Shown: piece by piece, positions 20,686 through 29,409 of the stretch | Numbering within the stretch: the first letter of the stretch is position 1 | Layout: every line of letters begins with the position of its first letter | NCBI RefSeq assembly: GCF_025869515.1 | Contig: NZ_JAOZVR010000086.1 | Coordinates: 1 to 52,302, forward strand | Direction of reading: 5' to 3' | Origin: Ferrovibrio sp. | Lineage (GTDB): Bacteria; Pseudomonadota; Alphaproteobacteria; Ferrovibrionales; Ferrovibrionaceae | Length of the DNA: 52,302 nucleotides | Notes under the pieces: model-generated | What the model was told of the DNA's origin: nothing | Seen by the model: only the letters and a program-made list of their open reading frames with translations | Database searches by the model: none | Translations under genes and position numbers: made by a program

Positions 20686-21845
20686 CGTCGTCTGGCCTCG
20701 ATCTGTGCCCGCACATAGCGGGCTGTCTCCTCGGCGCCATCCAGCCGGATGGCATGCGGATCCGGCCTGGGGGCGGCCAGCGCGCGATCAATGACGTCGG
20801 CGAGGCTTTGGGGCGTCATTTCCGGCTCGGGCAGCATATGGAGCAGCCCGCGCCTGGCCAGAAGGGCAGCCCGCAGGGCCTGTTCGGTTTCGTTGCCACC
20901 GACAAAGGGCACCACGACGGCACGGGCGCCGCTGCCCAGGGTTTCCATCATCGTGTTATAGCCGGCCTTGCTGATCGACAGCAGGCAGTGCCGCAGCATG
21001 CCCGGGAAATCGGGTCGCACTGGTTCGATGATCACGCCGGACGCAGCCCGCTCGCGCAACGCTGCAATGGCGGCAGGGTCTTCCTGGGGGCTGACCAGCA
21101 GGCGCCATGGCGCGGAATGTGCGGTCGACAGCGGGCGGGCGGCAAGGGCGGCGTCGAACAGGGCCATGCCAACGGCGCCACCGCCGGCTGATACCAGCAC
21201 TTCACCGGCGCCGGCTGCGGTTTCGGGGATGGCGTGCTGTTCAGCGATGTAGCCCGTATAGAACAGCTTGTCGCGAATGCGTTCGGCAAGCGGGAATGTG
21301 TGCTCGAATGTCACGACCGTCGGATCGCCATGGACCAGTGCGCCATCGAAATAAGTCTGCAGCCATCCGATGGAGTCGATGTCGTGCTGCGGTTTGCCGC
21401 GATCGACCAGGATGTCGCGCACCGAGCAGAATATCAGTGGGCGCCGCTCGGATTTATGCAGCATGTCGAGCAGCGGCAACAGCTCGAAGCGCATCTGCCG
21501 CCGGCCAAACGGAAAGAGCTCGGTCAGAACGGCTTCCGGTGCAAAATCGGTGACCACCTTTTGCAGGATGGCGCTCCGCGCCGCCTTCCATCCCTCCGTT
21601 GCCACCTCACCATTTGCATCAAGCAGGATCTTGAAGGTGGCATCCCGGGCCCGGGCCGGCGGCAATTGCACGAAAGGGATGCCTTCGATGCCGTGGAGGG
21701 TGGGATCGTGCAGTCCACCGGACACCAGCATGGGAATGCAGCCCTCGCGCAGCAGTGCCCGTGCGATGGAGGCTGCGCGATGCAGATGTCCAACGCCAAG
21801 CAGATGCTGCACATAGATCAGGACGCGCGGGGCGGCCATTGTCAC
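20682..21845 (-). CDS. MurG-like (GT-B) glycosyltransferase, first paralogue
   Basis: 387 residues. The N-terminal motif RVLIYVQHLLGVGHLHRAASIARAL is the acceptor-side signature of a predicted GT-B glycosyltransferase group (COG4671-like), which resembles MurG. The C-terminal half has VLVSAGGGAVG (nucleotide-sugar loop) and SKAGYNTMMETLGSGARAVVVPF, the donor-binding region with GNETEQALRA. It is related to the gene at 24825, which has the same start motif. It overlaps the phosphatase gene by 4 bases and the deacetylase gene by 4. The donor and acceptor are unknown. Confidence 0.82.
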   Translation of the reverse strand: MTMAAPRVLIYVQHLLGVGHLHRAASIARALLREGCIPMLVSGGLHDPTLHGIEGIPFVQLPPARARDATFKILLDANGEVATEGWKAARSAILQKVVTDFAPEAVLTELFPFGRRQMRFELLPLLDMLHKSERRPLIFCSVRDILVDRGKPQHDIDSIGWLQTYFDGALVHGDPTVVTFEHTFPLAERIRDKLFYTGYIAEQHAIPETAAGAGEVLVSAGGGAVGMALFDAALAARPLSTAHSAPWRLLVSPQEDPAAIAALRERAASGVIIEPVRPDFPGMLRHCLLSISKAGYNTMMETLGSGARAVVVPFVGGNETEQALRAALLARRGLLHMLPEPEMTPQSLADVIDRALAAPRPDPHAIRLDGAEETARYVRAQIEARRR

Positions 21846-22417
21846 TCCAGCGGGATATTGGCAGCCACCAGACTGGGATGGCCATCTACGGTTATGCTAA
21901 ATTCCTGCAGGCAGCGCCAGTCGAGCTTCACCGGTGCACGGCCGAGCATCGGCCAATCTAAGGCCAGTGCCAGAATCGCACGGATAACGCCCTTATGGGT
22001 AACGGCACCGGAATCGGCCGGCAGACTGCGCAGCCAGGGCAGCAGACGCTGCTGGACCTGGCGCGGGCTTTCGCCCCCGGGCGGCTGCAGATCGAGGCCG
22101 CGATCCTCATTGGTCGTAAAGGCGGCACCATACCGATCGCGCAGTTCAGCCAGTGTGTGACCTTCATACTGGCCCCAATCCATCTCGATCAGGGCTGGCT
22201 CGGCAACAGGCTGCAAGCCCAGCAGGGTTGCGGTTTCCCTGGCCCGCTGCAGCGGGCTGACATACCAGTCCCTGCGGCGGTAGGCGGCGGGAACCGCCTG
22301 CCCTGCGAGTGCCGTTCGGCCAGCCTGGGAAAGTGCGATATCCGCGCGGCCCTGCAGGCGGCCCTCGGCATTCCAGTCTGTCGGCCCGTGACGCAGCAGA
22401 ACCAGATGGCGGGTCAT
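21842..22417 (-). CDS. histidine phosphatase (phosphoglycerate mutase-like) family protein
   Basis: 191 residues. The phospho-acceptor motif LVLLRHGPTDWNAEGRLQG is at the N-terminus, with the nucleophilic His in RHG. Further conserved pieces are YVSPLQRARETATLL, the Glu in IEMDWGQYEGHTLAELRDR and the second His in AVTHKGVIRAIL. Members remove phosphate from small molecules such as sugar or nucleotide-loop phosphates (CobC/GpmB type). In this operon, between glycosyltransferase genes, a sugar-phosphate or nucleotide-activated-sugar role is a reasonable guess. The gene overlaps both neighbours by 4 bases. Confidence 0.87.
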   Translation of the reverse strand: MTRHLVLLRHGPTDWNAEGRLQGRADIALSQAGRTALAGQAVPAAYRRRDWYVSPLQRARETATLLGLQPVAEPALIEMDWGQYEGHTLAELRDRYGAAFTTNEDRGLDLQPPGGESPRQVQQRLLPWLRSLPADSGAVTHKGVIRAILALALDWPMLGRAPVKLDWRCLQEFSITVDGHPSLVAANIPLE

Positions 22418-23553
22418 GCCGGCAGGCCCAGATCGGCAAAGATCGCCTGCAGGCGCGTCTGCGCGGCGTTCATCGACAGGGTCTGCGCCACATGCGGCGG
22501 GGCAGCAGCTGCCATGCGGTGTCGCAGGTCTGTCTCTGCCAGCAGGCTGCGCAGGGCTGCGGCCAACTTTGCCGGGCTGTCATCGGGTGTCAGCCAGCCG
22601 GTCTCGCCATGGGCCACGATATCGGGGACGCCACGGGTATGCACCGAGAGGACCGGAAGGCCGGCGGCCTGCGCCTCCAGCAACGCCATGCCATAGGCTT
22701 CGTTGACAGCCGGCCAGATATACAGGTCGCTGGCGGCATACAGCATGGCGAGGGTTTCCGTATCCAGCTGCCCGGTCAGAGTGATGCGGCCCTGTAGTGC
22801 CGCAAAGGCGATCTCCACCGCATGACGCTCCGGACCATCACCCGCCACAATACAATGCCAGTTGGCATCGCTGGCCAGCGGCAGGGTTTCGGCGAGACGC
22901 TGAAACGAGGCCAGCTTGTCACCGCTGCGCATCATGCCCACGGCGAGCAGCCAGGGCCGATCTGCAGGCAGGCCGAAGCGGTCGCGCAGTGCGGCGCGAT
23001 ACCGGTCGCGCTGTGCGACGGCCGCCGTGAAGGGTGTGGGATCGATGAAGGGGGCGAAATACTGTGCCCTGATCGCGTCGGCACAGGCCACCAGCGCGGG
23101 CAGGTCGTGCCTGGTGATGGCGAGCAGCCTGTCGGCCGCGGCCAGGGCGCGGGCGGCCTGTGCATAGCCGGCAGCCCAGGCGCCTTCGCGCCGGCGCGGT
23201 GAATCCGAGGCTTCTGCGATCACATAGGGAAGGCCGAAACGCTGTTTGAGCGCCGGGCCGATATAGTCGGCGGCCTTATGATAGACGTGATAGGTGAACA
23301 GCAGGTCTGGTTTCATGTCCGGATCGCGCCGCCAGGCCGCGGCTAGCATGTCGACCTCTGCTGCCGCAGCATCGGCTGTTGCTGCTTCCCGGGCTGCATC
23401 GCCGTCGCGGTTATAGCTGCGCAGATCAGACAGCAGCACAATCTCATGGCCAAGGCCGCGTAGCGCGTCGATAAACAGCCGCGCGACACGACGATCGCCG
23501 GATGGTGCCGGATGGTCAGGCGGTTTGAGCGGTGCATAGAAGCCGATCCGCAT
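22414..23553 (-). CDS. glycosyltransferase family 4 protein
   Basis: A 379-residue GT-B retaining glycosyltransferase. The N-terminal domain starts MRIGFYAPLKPPDHPAPSGD, where a glycine-rich loop binds the acceptor. The C-terminal donor domain has WLLAVGMMRSGDKLASFQRL, ITLTGQLDTETLAMLYAASD and the E-x7-E pair in NEAYGMALLEAQAAGLPVLS. It transfers a sugar from a nucleotide sugar, probably to a lipid-linked or cell-surface glycan. It overlaps the phosphatase gene by 4 bases and follows the next glycosyltransferase by 12 bases. No membrane anchor is visible. Confidence 0.88.
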   Translation of the reverse strand: MRIGFYAPLKPPDHPAPSGDRRVARLFIDALRGLGHEIVLLSDLRSYNRDGDAAREAATADAAAAEVDMLAAAWRRDPDMKPDLLFTYHVYHKAADYIGPALKQRFGLPYVIAEASDSPRRREGAWAAGYAQAARALAAADRLLAITRHDLPALVACADAIRAQYFAPFIDPTPFTAAVAQRDRYRAALRDRFGLPADRPWLLAVGMMRSGDKLASFQRLAETLPLASDANWHCIVAGDGPERHAVEIAFAALQGRITLTGQLDTETLAMLYAASDLYIWPAVNEAYGMALLEAQAAGLPVLSVHTRGVPDIVAHGETGWLTPDDSPAKLAAALRSLLAETDLRHRMAAAAPPHVAQTLSMNAAQTRLQAIFADLGLPA

Positions 23554-23565
23554 AACCGCGCCCCT

Positions 23566-24804
23566 TCAGGCTGCCAGGCCGAAACGCCGCGCCAGTTCGG
23601 CGATACCGCCGGCCATGCCGAAATCCTGGCGGACGCGGATTGCCGCCGCCATGCCCAGACGGCTGCGCAAGGCGGGATCGACAATCAGATGATTGAGCGC
23701 GACGGTCAGCCCTCTGGTATCCTCGCTCGGTACGAGCAGGCCGGTTTCACCATCCAAGATCAGTTCGGGAATGGCCGAGATGGTGGTGGCGACGCAGGGA
23801 AGGGCCTGGCTCTGCGCTTCCATCAGCACATTGGGCAGGCCATCCATATCGCCATCGCGGTCGCGCCGGCTGGCCAGCGCAAAAATATCGGCGGTGCGAT
23901 AAGCCTCGATCACGGCATCCTGCGCCGCCGAACCCAGCCAGGTGATGCGGTCGGCAATGCGCAGTTCAGCGGCTTGCGTCTTGAGGTTTTCCAACAGCGG
24001 GCCGCCGCCGATATGGGTGAAATGCCAGTAAAGATCGGCAGGCAGACGGGCGAGGGCCTGCAGCAGAATATCGTAACCCTTCTTCTCCACGGCGCGGCCG
24101 ACCGAGAGCAGCCGTACCGGATCCTGGGCGTCGCGGCCATCGCGGCGCGGGCGCCAGGTCGGCGGTTCGGGAAAACGGGTGAAGTCGAGTCCGTGATAAA
24201 CCAGCGTAACCCGCTCCGGATTGCTGAGCGCCGAGAGATGTGTGCGGTTATGTGCCGTGCAGGTGACGGCCCATCGGCAGTCGGCCAGCTTTTCGCGCTT
24301 TTCCCAGTCCGGTGTGATCCAGATGTCGCGCGCATGGGCCGAGGCCGTCCAGGGGCATTGCAGAATCTGCGCCGTGTAGCGTGCCACCGAGCCGGGCGTG
24401 TGGATGAAATGGGCATGCAGGTGGCGGTAGCGCTCAGGCAATTCAGCGGCAAGTACCATCGCCTGGCCGAAACGGCGAATGCGGTTGCTCGAACGGTCGC
24501 GCTTGAAATCTCGCCACCAGAGTTGCAGCGCGCGACGATATCCCGGCAGCCGGCGGGCCTGCCACCAGCCACGCAGCACGCGCAGCGGCTCCTGATGCAG
24601 GTATTCTGGCAGATACAGGAGCGGCGCCCGGATCTGGTCGTGCAGGGCATGGCGCTTTTTGTCGGTGGGATGGCGCAGCGACACGATCAGGATATCCAGT
24701 CCGCGCGCTTCAAGCGCGGCGATCTCCTGCGCGATAAAGGTCTCCGACAGGCGTGGATAGCCTTTCAGGACAAAAGCAACGGGAGACGGGGGTGACTCTG
24801 GCAT
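23566..24804 (-). CDS. glycosyltransferase family 4 protein (colanic-acid type)
   Basis: 412 residues. The start VAFVLKGYPRLSETFIAQEI is characteristic of the GT4 subgroup that includes exopolysaccharide transferases such as WcaL. The donor domain contains RLLSVGRAVEKKGYDILLQAL, ITWLGSAAQDAVIEAYRTAD and the E-x7-E-like region DGLPNVLMEAQSQALPCVAT with GETGLLV. It follows the first gene of the operon by 20 bases. Such proteins build extracellular polysaccharide or glycolipid. The specificity is not predictable from the sequence alone. Confidence 0.9.
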   Translation of the reverse strand: MPESPPSPVAFVLKGYPRLSETFIAQEIAALEARGLDILIVSLRHPTDKKRHALHDQIRAPLLYLPEYLHQEPLRVLRGWWQARRLPGYRRALQLWWRDFKRDRSSNRIRRFGQAMVLAAELPERYRHLHAHFIHTPGSVARYTAQILQCPWTASAHARDIWITPDWEKREKLADCRWAVTCTAHNRTHLSALSNPERVTLVYHGLDFTRFPEPPTWRPRRDGRDAQDPVRLLSVGRAVEKKGYDILLQALARLPADLYWHFTHIGGGPLLENLKTQAAELRIADRITWLGSAAQDAVIEAYRTADIFALASRRDRDGDMDGLPNVLMEAQSQALPCVATTISAIPELILDGETGLLVPSEDTRGLTVALNHLIVDPALRSRLGMAAAIRVRQDFGMAGGIAELARRFGLAA

Positions 24805-24824
24805 ACGCGGGAGATAGCGGCGGG

Positions 24825-26048
24825 TCAGCCCCGCAATTCGACCACATTGCCCGCAGGTTCCGCGCGTGGGCGAAGCCAGGGCTGGACCAGGCGGTCGACG
24901 TTATCGAGGCCTTCGAGCAGCCCCGGAATTACGATCTGCGAGGGCAGCGGCTGGCGCGGCAGATTGCGCAGGGCGTTGGCCATGACCGTGGGATCGTACT
25001 GGCCGTCATCTTCCAGCATGCGGATCAGGCCAAGTTCCTGGGCGCGGCTGGCGCGGATGAACTGCTCCATCCGCGGGCGCTTGCGCGGCACGATGATGGC
25101 GCGCTTGTCGAGCGACAGTATCTCGCAGAAGGTATTGTAGCCGCCCATGGCCAGCACGCCGACGGCATTCTGCACCAGATGCTCCATATGGGCATCGAAC
25201 GTGATGGCTTCCACGCGCGGCAGGCGGGCAACGCGGGCGAGGAATTCGCCGCGGCGTTCTTTCTGCATGAAGGGGCCAAGCACGATCAGCGCCGGATAGG
25301 GCAGCATCTCCGTGCTTTCATAGGCGCGCAGAACCCAGTCGATCAGGCCTTCACCGTCGCCGCCGCCGCCCGGTGTCACCAACAGGAACGGCCGCTGGGT
25401 GATCTCAGGCAGCTGATGTTCCGGCGATGGCTCGCCCGAGGTGCGCGGCAGGTATCCGGTATAGACGACCTTCCGGCGGACCCGATCCGGCAGGGTGATG
25501 CCTTCGAGCGGGTCGCAGAATTGCGGCAGGCCATAGACCCAGATCTGGTCATACAGGTTCTTAAGCGCCGGCATGACATTCTTGCGTTCCCATTCGGGTG
25601 CCAGGGCGCTGGGTTCGTCCATCACGTCGCGCAGACCGAGCACGATCCGGGTGCCGCGTTCCTTCAGCATCTTCATTGTCGGCAGAACCTCGCCGCGCAG
25701 GCCGAGCGGTTCCTTGTCGACGATTAAGATATCGGGGTCGAAAACCCGGGCAGTATGCTGGATGATCTCAGCCCTGATCTTCAGGGTCTCCTCGATATCC
25801 ATCGGCAGGTTCAGTGACGTGTACTGACCGTCGCGCAGCTTGATGACGCCGGGCACGCGGACGAAATCGACCCGGCTGCGGAAATCGAAACTGCCGATGA
25901 TCGGCGAACCTGACATGATCAGGACCGACATGTCCTGATGCCGCTCGACCAGGGCATGCGCAATGGTGCGGCAACGGCGCAGATGGCCGAGTCCAAATGT
26001 GTCGTGGCTGTATATCAGCACACGCGTGCCGTCACTGCGCGATACCAT
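24825..26048 (-). CDS. MurG-like (GT-B) glycosyltransferase, second paralogue; first gene of the operon
   Basis: 407 residues from the ATG at 26048 (MVSRSDGTRVLIYSHDTFGL), with GTGAGGG upstream. The frame is open further, to 26198, but that extension is proline-rich and has no conserved content. The motif HDTFGLGHLRRCRTIAHAL matches the predicted-glycosyltransferase group of the gene at 20682. The C-terminal half contains FLLVTPGGGGDGEGLIDWVL and AMGGYNTFCEILSLDKRAII, the donor-sugar site. It is the promoter-proximal gene of the leftward eleven-gene operon and diverges from the ABC-like gene at 26251. Confidence 0.85.
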   Translation of the reverse strand: MVSRSDGTRVLIYSHDTFGLGHLRRCRTIAHALVERHQDMSVLIMSGSPIIGSFDFRSRVDFVRVPGVIKLRDGQYTSLNLPMDIEETLKIRAEIIQHTARVFDPDILIVDKEPLGLRGEVLPTMKMLKERGTRIVLGLRDVMDEPSALAPEWERKNVMPALKNLYDQIWVYGLPQFCDPLEGITLPDRVRRKVVYTGYLPRTSGEPSPEHQLPEITQRPFLLVTPGGGGDGEGLIDWVLRAYESTEMLPYPALIVLGPFMQKERRGEFLARVARLPRVEAITFDAHMEHLVQNAVGVLAMGGYNTFCEILSLDKRAIIVPRKRPRMEQFIRASRAQELGLIRMLEDDGQYDPTVMANALRNLPRQPLPSQIVIPGLLEGLDNVDRLVQPWLRPRAEPAGNVVELRG

Positions 26049-26250
26049 GCTGGTTCCCTCACCGGGAGCAATCGGGAGCGTACTGGGATTCAAACTGGCC
26101 GGGACTATGGCATAGCCCCCCGGCCCAGGCCAAGCCCTGGTTCTGACAAGCCCCTGACATAAATAGTGATCCCGGGCACAGCCGGGTCCGGCTGGCAATT
26201 GGCTGGGCGGCCTCCATCGGTTAAGGTTATACGGGGACTGGGGGCGTATC
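26049..26250. promoter_or_regulatory. divergent intergenic region between the glycan operon and the ABC-like operon
   Basis: These 202 bases separate two long divergent operons and must carry both promoters, unless each is read from elsewhere. I found no convincing -35/-10 pair on either strand. A CCCGG/CCGGG inverted repeat lies around 26172-26187. A shared regulator site is possible but not shown by the sequence. Confidence 0.4.
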
Positions 26251-28905
26251 GTGGAAAAGAATCTCTATAGCTTCATCCTAAAATACAGTCTGAAGCAGCA
26301 GGTTATCATCACCCTGCTATCGATCGTTTCATTTGTTCCCTACTATTATTATCTCAGTATTCCGAAATCGATCGTCAACCAGGGCATCGAAGGTAAAGAT
26401 ATTGCCTTCCCGGTCGATCTGTTCGGTCTGGGCCTGTGGCAGATGGATCGCACCACCTACCTGTTCTGGCTGTGTGGCGTCTTTCTGTTCCTGGTGCTGA
26501 TCCAGCAGGGTTTCAAATACGCCATTAATTACTTTCAGGGCGTCGCCGGCGAACGCATGCTGCGCCGCCTGCGCTACGAGCTTTACGCCCATATCCTGCG
26601 CTTCCCGCTGCCGACCTTCCGGCGCACCAGCCAGGGCGAAATCATCCCGATGGTGATCGCCGAGGTCGAACCGGTCGGCGGGTTCATCGGCGAAAGCTTT
26701 GCGCTGCCGATCTTCCAGGGTGGCATGCTGCTGGTGATCTTCGGCTTCCTGCTGCTGCAGAACCCGCTGATGGCGCTGGCGGCTGTCGCGCTCTATCCGA
26801 TTCAGTTCTATTTCGTGCCGAGGATGCAGGCCAAGGTGCGTGCGCTTGGCCGCGAGCGGATCAAGAACCAGCGTCGGCTGTCCGACCGTATCGGCGAAAG
26901 CATCAGCGGTGTCACCGAGCTGCACACGCATGACGTGTCAAATCGCATGCTGGCCGAATTCACTAACCGCCTGAGCATCAGTTACTGGATTCGCGTAGAG
27001 ATTTACCAGCGCAAATTCATGGTGAAATTTCTCAACAACTTTATCCAGCAGCTGGGACCGTTCTTCTTCTACGCCATCGGGGGCTACCTGACGATCCGCG
27101 GCCAGATGGATGTCGGTACCGTCGTTGCGGCGGTGAACGCGCATAAGGAAATGGCCTCCCCCTGGAAGGAGCTGCTGAATCATTACCAGCAGCGTGAGGA
27201 TGTAAAGCAGAAGTACGAGCAGGTGGTAAGCCAGTTCGTGATCGACGGCATGCGCGACCCGACCGACCAGAATTCCGAACCCGAGCAGCCGGTTTCGCTG
27301 ACCGGGCCGATCTCGGTCTCGGGATTGGTCATGCATGATGATCAGGACCAGCCGATCCTCGAAAACCTCAGTTTGTCGCTGCCCTGGCCGGCCCGGGTCG
27401 CTGTCGTGGGCGATAATGGACGCGACGAGTTGCTGCAGCTGTTGGCGCGACTGCATGACCCCACGCGCGGCCGCATCACGATCAACGAGCGCAATCTTTC
27501 CGAACTGCCTGAAACCGTGACCGGCCGTCGCCTCGCCTATGTCGGCTCGGCCAGCTATATCTTCAATACAACGTTGGGTGACAACCTGTTCATGGGGTTG
27601 CGGCATCGTCCGATGACGAAGCGGGAGATGGAAGAATCGCTGCAAACACGCTACGAGCGTGAAATTGTCGAAGCGCAGGCATCGGGCAATTCGCCGTATG
27701 ACACCGATGCCGACTGGACCGACTACGCGGCGGCGGGCGCGACCGGGCCGGATGATCTTGTGACGGTTGCCATCTTGTCCTTGAAGGCCGCGGGTTTCGA
27801 TGAGGATGTCTATCAGATCGGCATGCGCGGCTCGCTTGACCCGAGGGCCAAACCCGATGTGGCAGAACGTGTGCTGGCTGCGCGCCGGGCATTTCGTGAA
27901 AAGCTGACCAGTGGCGCCCTTGCCGATCTGGTCGAAAGCTGGAATCCGGCGCTCTACAACAGTAATGCCACGGTTGCCGAAAACCTGATGTTCGGCACGG
28001 CGCGCAACGGCGTTTATCAGGAAGATAATCTGGCCCGCGATCCGCATATGTTACGCGTGCTGGATGAAGTCGGCCTGCGCCGGCGCTTTCTGGAGATCGG
28101 CTATGAAGTTGCGGACACCATGGTCGAACTGTTCGCCGATCTGCCGCCGGAGCATGAGTTCTTCCAGCAGTTCAGTTTCATCTCGTCTGATGACCTGCCG
28201 GATTACAAGGACCTGCTGATGCGGGCCAAGCCGGAAACGCTGGAGCAGTTGCCGGAAGCGGATCGCGTTCGCCTGATGTCGTTGCCATTCAAACTGGTGC
28301 TGGCGCGCCATCGTCTTGGCCATTTCAACGATGCCGAGCGGGAGGCTATTCTCAAGGCCCGCAAGATATTCGCCGAGACGCTGCCGGAAGATCGCAAGGG
28401 CACCATTGCCTTTTTCGATCCGGAGCATTTCACCGTTTCCTCCAGCATCGTCGACAATATCCTGTTTGGTCGTGTCGCCTACGGGCAGGCGCAGGCGCAG
28501 GAAAAGATCGGCCGCGTGATGGCCGATGTCGTCGAACAGTTGCAGCTGCGCGAGCCGATCATCGCGGTTGGCCTGCAGTTCGAGGTCGGTATTGCGGGGG
28601 CGCGCCTGAATGCGGCGCAACGCCAGAAGCTTGCCATCGCCCGCGCTCTGGTGAAACGGCCGGACTGGGTGATGCTTTCGGAAGCAACGGCGGCGCTCGA
28701 TCCGCGCAGCCATGCCGCGGCGATCAAGGCGATTTCTGAATTGCGCAAGGATGCCGGCCTGATCTGGTCGCTGCAGCGCGCATCGGACTGTGAGAGTTTT
28801 GATATCGTTGTGGTGGTCGAGAATGGACGTGTCACGCACACCGGTCCCTATGCCGAATTGTGCGAGAAAAGCGCCCGTTTCAAGCAGATGCTGGCACCGG
28901 CCTGA
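26251..28905 (+). CDS. ABC exporter-like protein with degraded ATPase motifs and a repeat-bearing insert
   Basis: 884 residues, GTG start. The N-terminal 320 residues look like an ABC exporter membrane domain (IITLLSIVSFVPYYYYLSI, then GERMLRRLRYELYAHILRFP and TRRTSQGEI-like FRRTSQGEIIPMV). The ATPase domain (about 350-884) has lost its key residues. Walker A is GDNGRDELL (387-395), without the GKS/T. The signature is LNAAQRQKLAIARAL (786-800) instead of LSGGQ. Walker B is VMLSEATAALD, with S810 for the Asp and E811 kept. The switch His is Q842. About 280 extra residues separate the two halves, and the segment before an N-x-x-x-G box recurs three times. ATP hydrolysis looks unlikely. Confidence 0.85.
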   Translation: MEKNLYSFILKYSLKQQVIITLLSIVSFVPYYYYLSIPKSIVNQGIEGKDIAFPVDLFGLGLWQMDRTTYLFWLCGVFLFLVLIQQGFKYAINYFQGVAGERMLRRLRYELYAHILRFPLPTFRRTSQGEIIPMVIAEVEPVGGFIGESFALPIFQGGMLLVIFGFLLLQNPLMALAAVALYPIQFYFVPRMQAKVRALGRERIKNQRRLSDRIGESISGVTELHTHDVSNRMLAEFTNRLSISYWIRVEIYQRKFMVKFLNNFIQQLGPFFFYAIGGYLTIRGQMDVGTVVAAVNAHKEMASPWKELLNHYQQREDVKQKYEQVVSQFVIDGMRDPTDQNSEPEQPVSLTGPISVSGLVMHDDQDQPILENLSLSLPWPARVAVVGDNGRDELLQLLARLHDPTRGRITINERNLSELPETVTGRRLAYVGSASYIFNTTLGDNLFMGLRHRPMTKREMEESLQTRYEREIVEAQASGNSPYDTDADWTDYAAAGATGPDDLVTVAILSLKAAGFDEDVYQIGMRGSLDPRAKPDVAERVLAARRAFREKLTSGALADLVESWNPALYNSNATVAENLMFGTARNGVYQEDNLARDPHMLRVLDEVGLRRRFLEIGYEVADTMVELFADLPPEHEFFQQFSFISSDDLPDYKDLLMRAKPETLEQLPEADRVRLMSLPFKLVLARHRLGHFNDAEREAILKARKIFAETLPEDRKGTIAFFDPEHFTVSSSIVDNILFGRVAYGQAQAQEKIGRVMADVVEQLQLREPIIAVGLQFEVGIAGARLNAAQRQKLAIARALVKRPDWVMLSEATAALDPRSHAAAIKAISELRKDAGLIWSLQRASDCESFDIVVVVENGRVTHTGPYAELCEKSARFKQMLAPA

Positions 28906-28931
28906 GCCGTGCTGTCGATGGAGAACTGGTC

Positions 28932-29387
28932 ATGAGTCTGATTGAAGAAGTCGAACTGCTGCGCCGGATCCCGCTCTTTGCCAAGATCGAACCGTCAAAG
29001 CTGAAACTACTGGCCTTCACCAGTCAGCGCCTGACCTACAAGCCCGGCGACGTGCTGTTTCACCAGGGCGATCCCGGTGACGCGGCTTTCGTGATCATCG
29101 GCGGCGAAGCCGATGTGGTGGTCAATACGCCAACCGGTCCGCTCAAGGTGGCGCATCTGCGGCAGAATGATTTCGTCGGCGAAATTGCCATCCTGTGCGA
29201 CGTGCCCCGCACGGCGACGGTGACGGCAACCCTGGAAACGACCGTACTGCGGATCGAAAAAGACCTGTTTTTCCGCCTGATCGCCGATTTCCCGCAGATC
29301 GCCATCGAGATCATGCGCGTTCTGGCGCAACGCCTGGATCGCACCACTGCTGATCTGCGCGAACTGTCCGCCAAAGTGAAGGCCTGA
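28932..29387 (+). CDS. stand-alone cyclic nucleotide-binding domain protein
   Basis: 151 residues from the ATG at 28932 (MSLIEEVELLRRIPLFAKIE). It is one CRP-type nucleotide-binding domain with PGDVLFHQGDPGDAAFVIIGG (about 38-58) and the phosphate-binding cassette FVGEIAILCDVPRTATVTA (about 84-102), whose Glu and Arg contact cAMP or cGMP. The chain ends with a helix (IAIEIMRVLAQRLDRTTADL) and has no helix-turn-helix, so it is not a DNA-binding regulator. Being 26 bases downstream of the pseudo-ABC gene suggests a regulatory partner for it. Confidence 0.88.
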   Translation: MSLIEEVELLRRIPLFAKIEPSKLKLLAFTSQRLTYKPGDVLFHQGDPGDAAFVIIGGEADVVVNTPTGPLKVAHLRQNDFVGEIAILCDVPRTATVTATLETTVLRIEKDLFFRLIADFPQIAIEIMRVLAQRLDRTTADLRELSAKVKA

Positions 29388-29409
29388 CCGCAGGCATGGA
29401 ATTTCAGGT

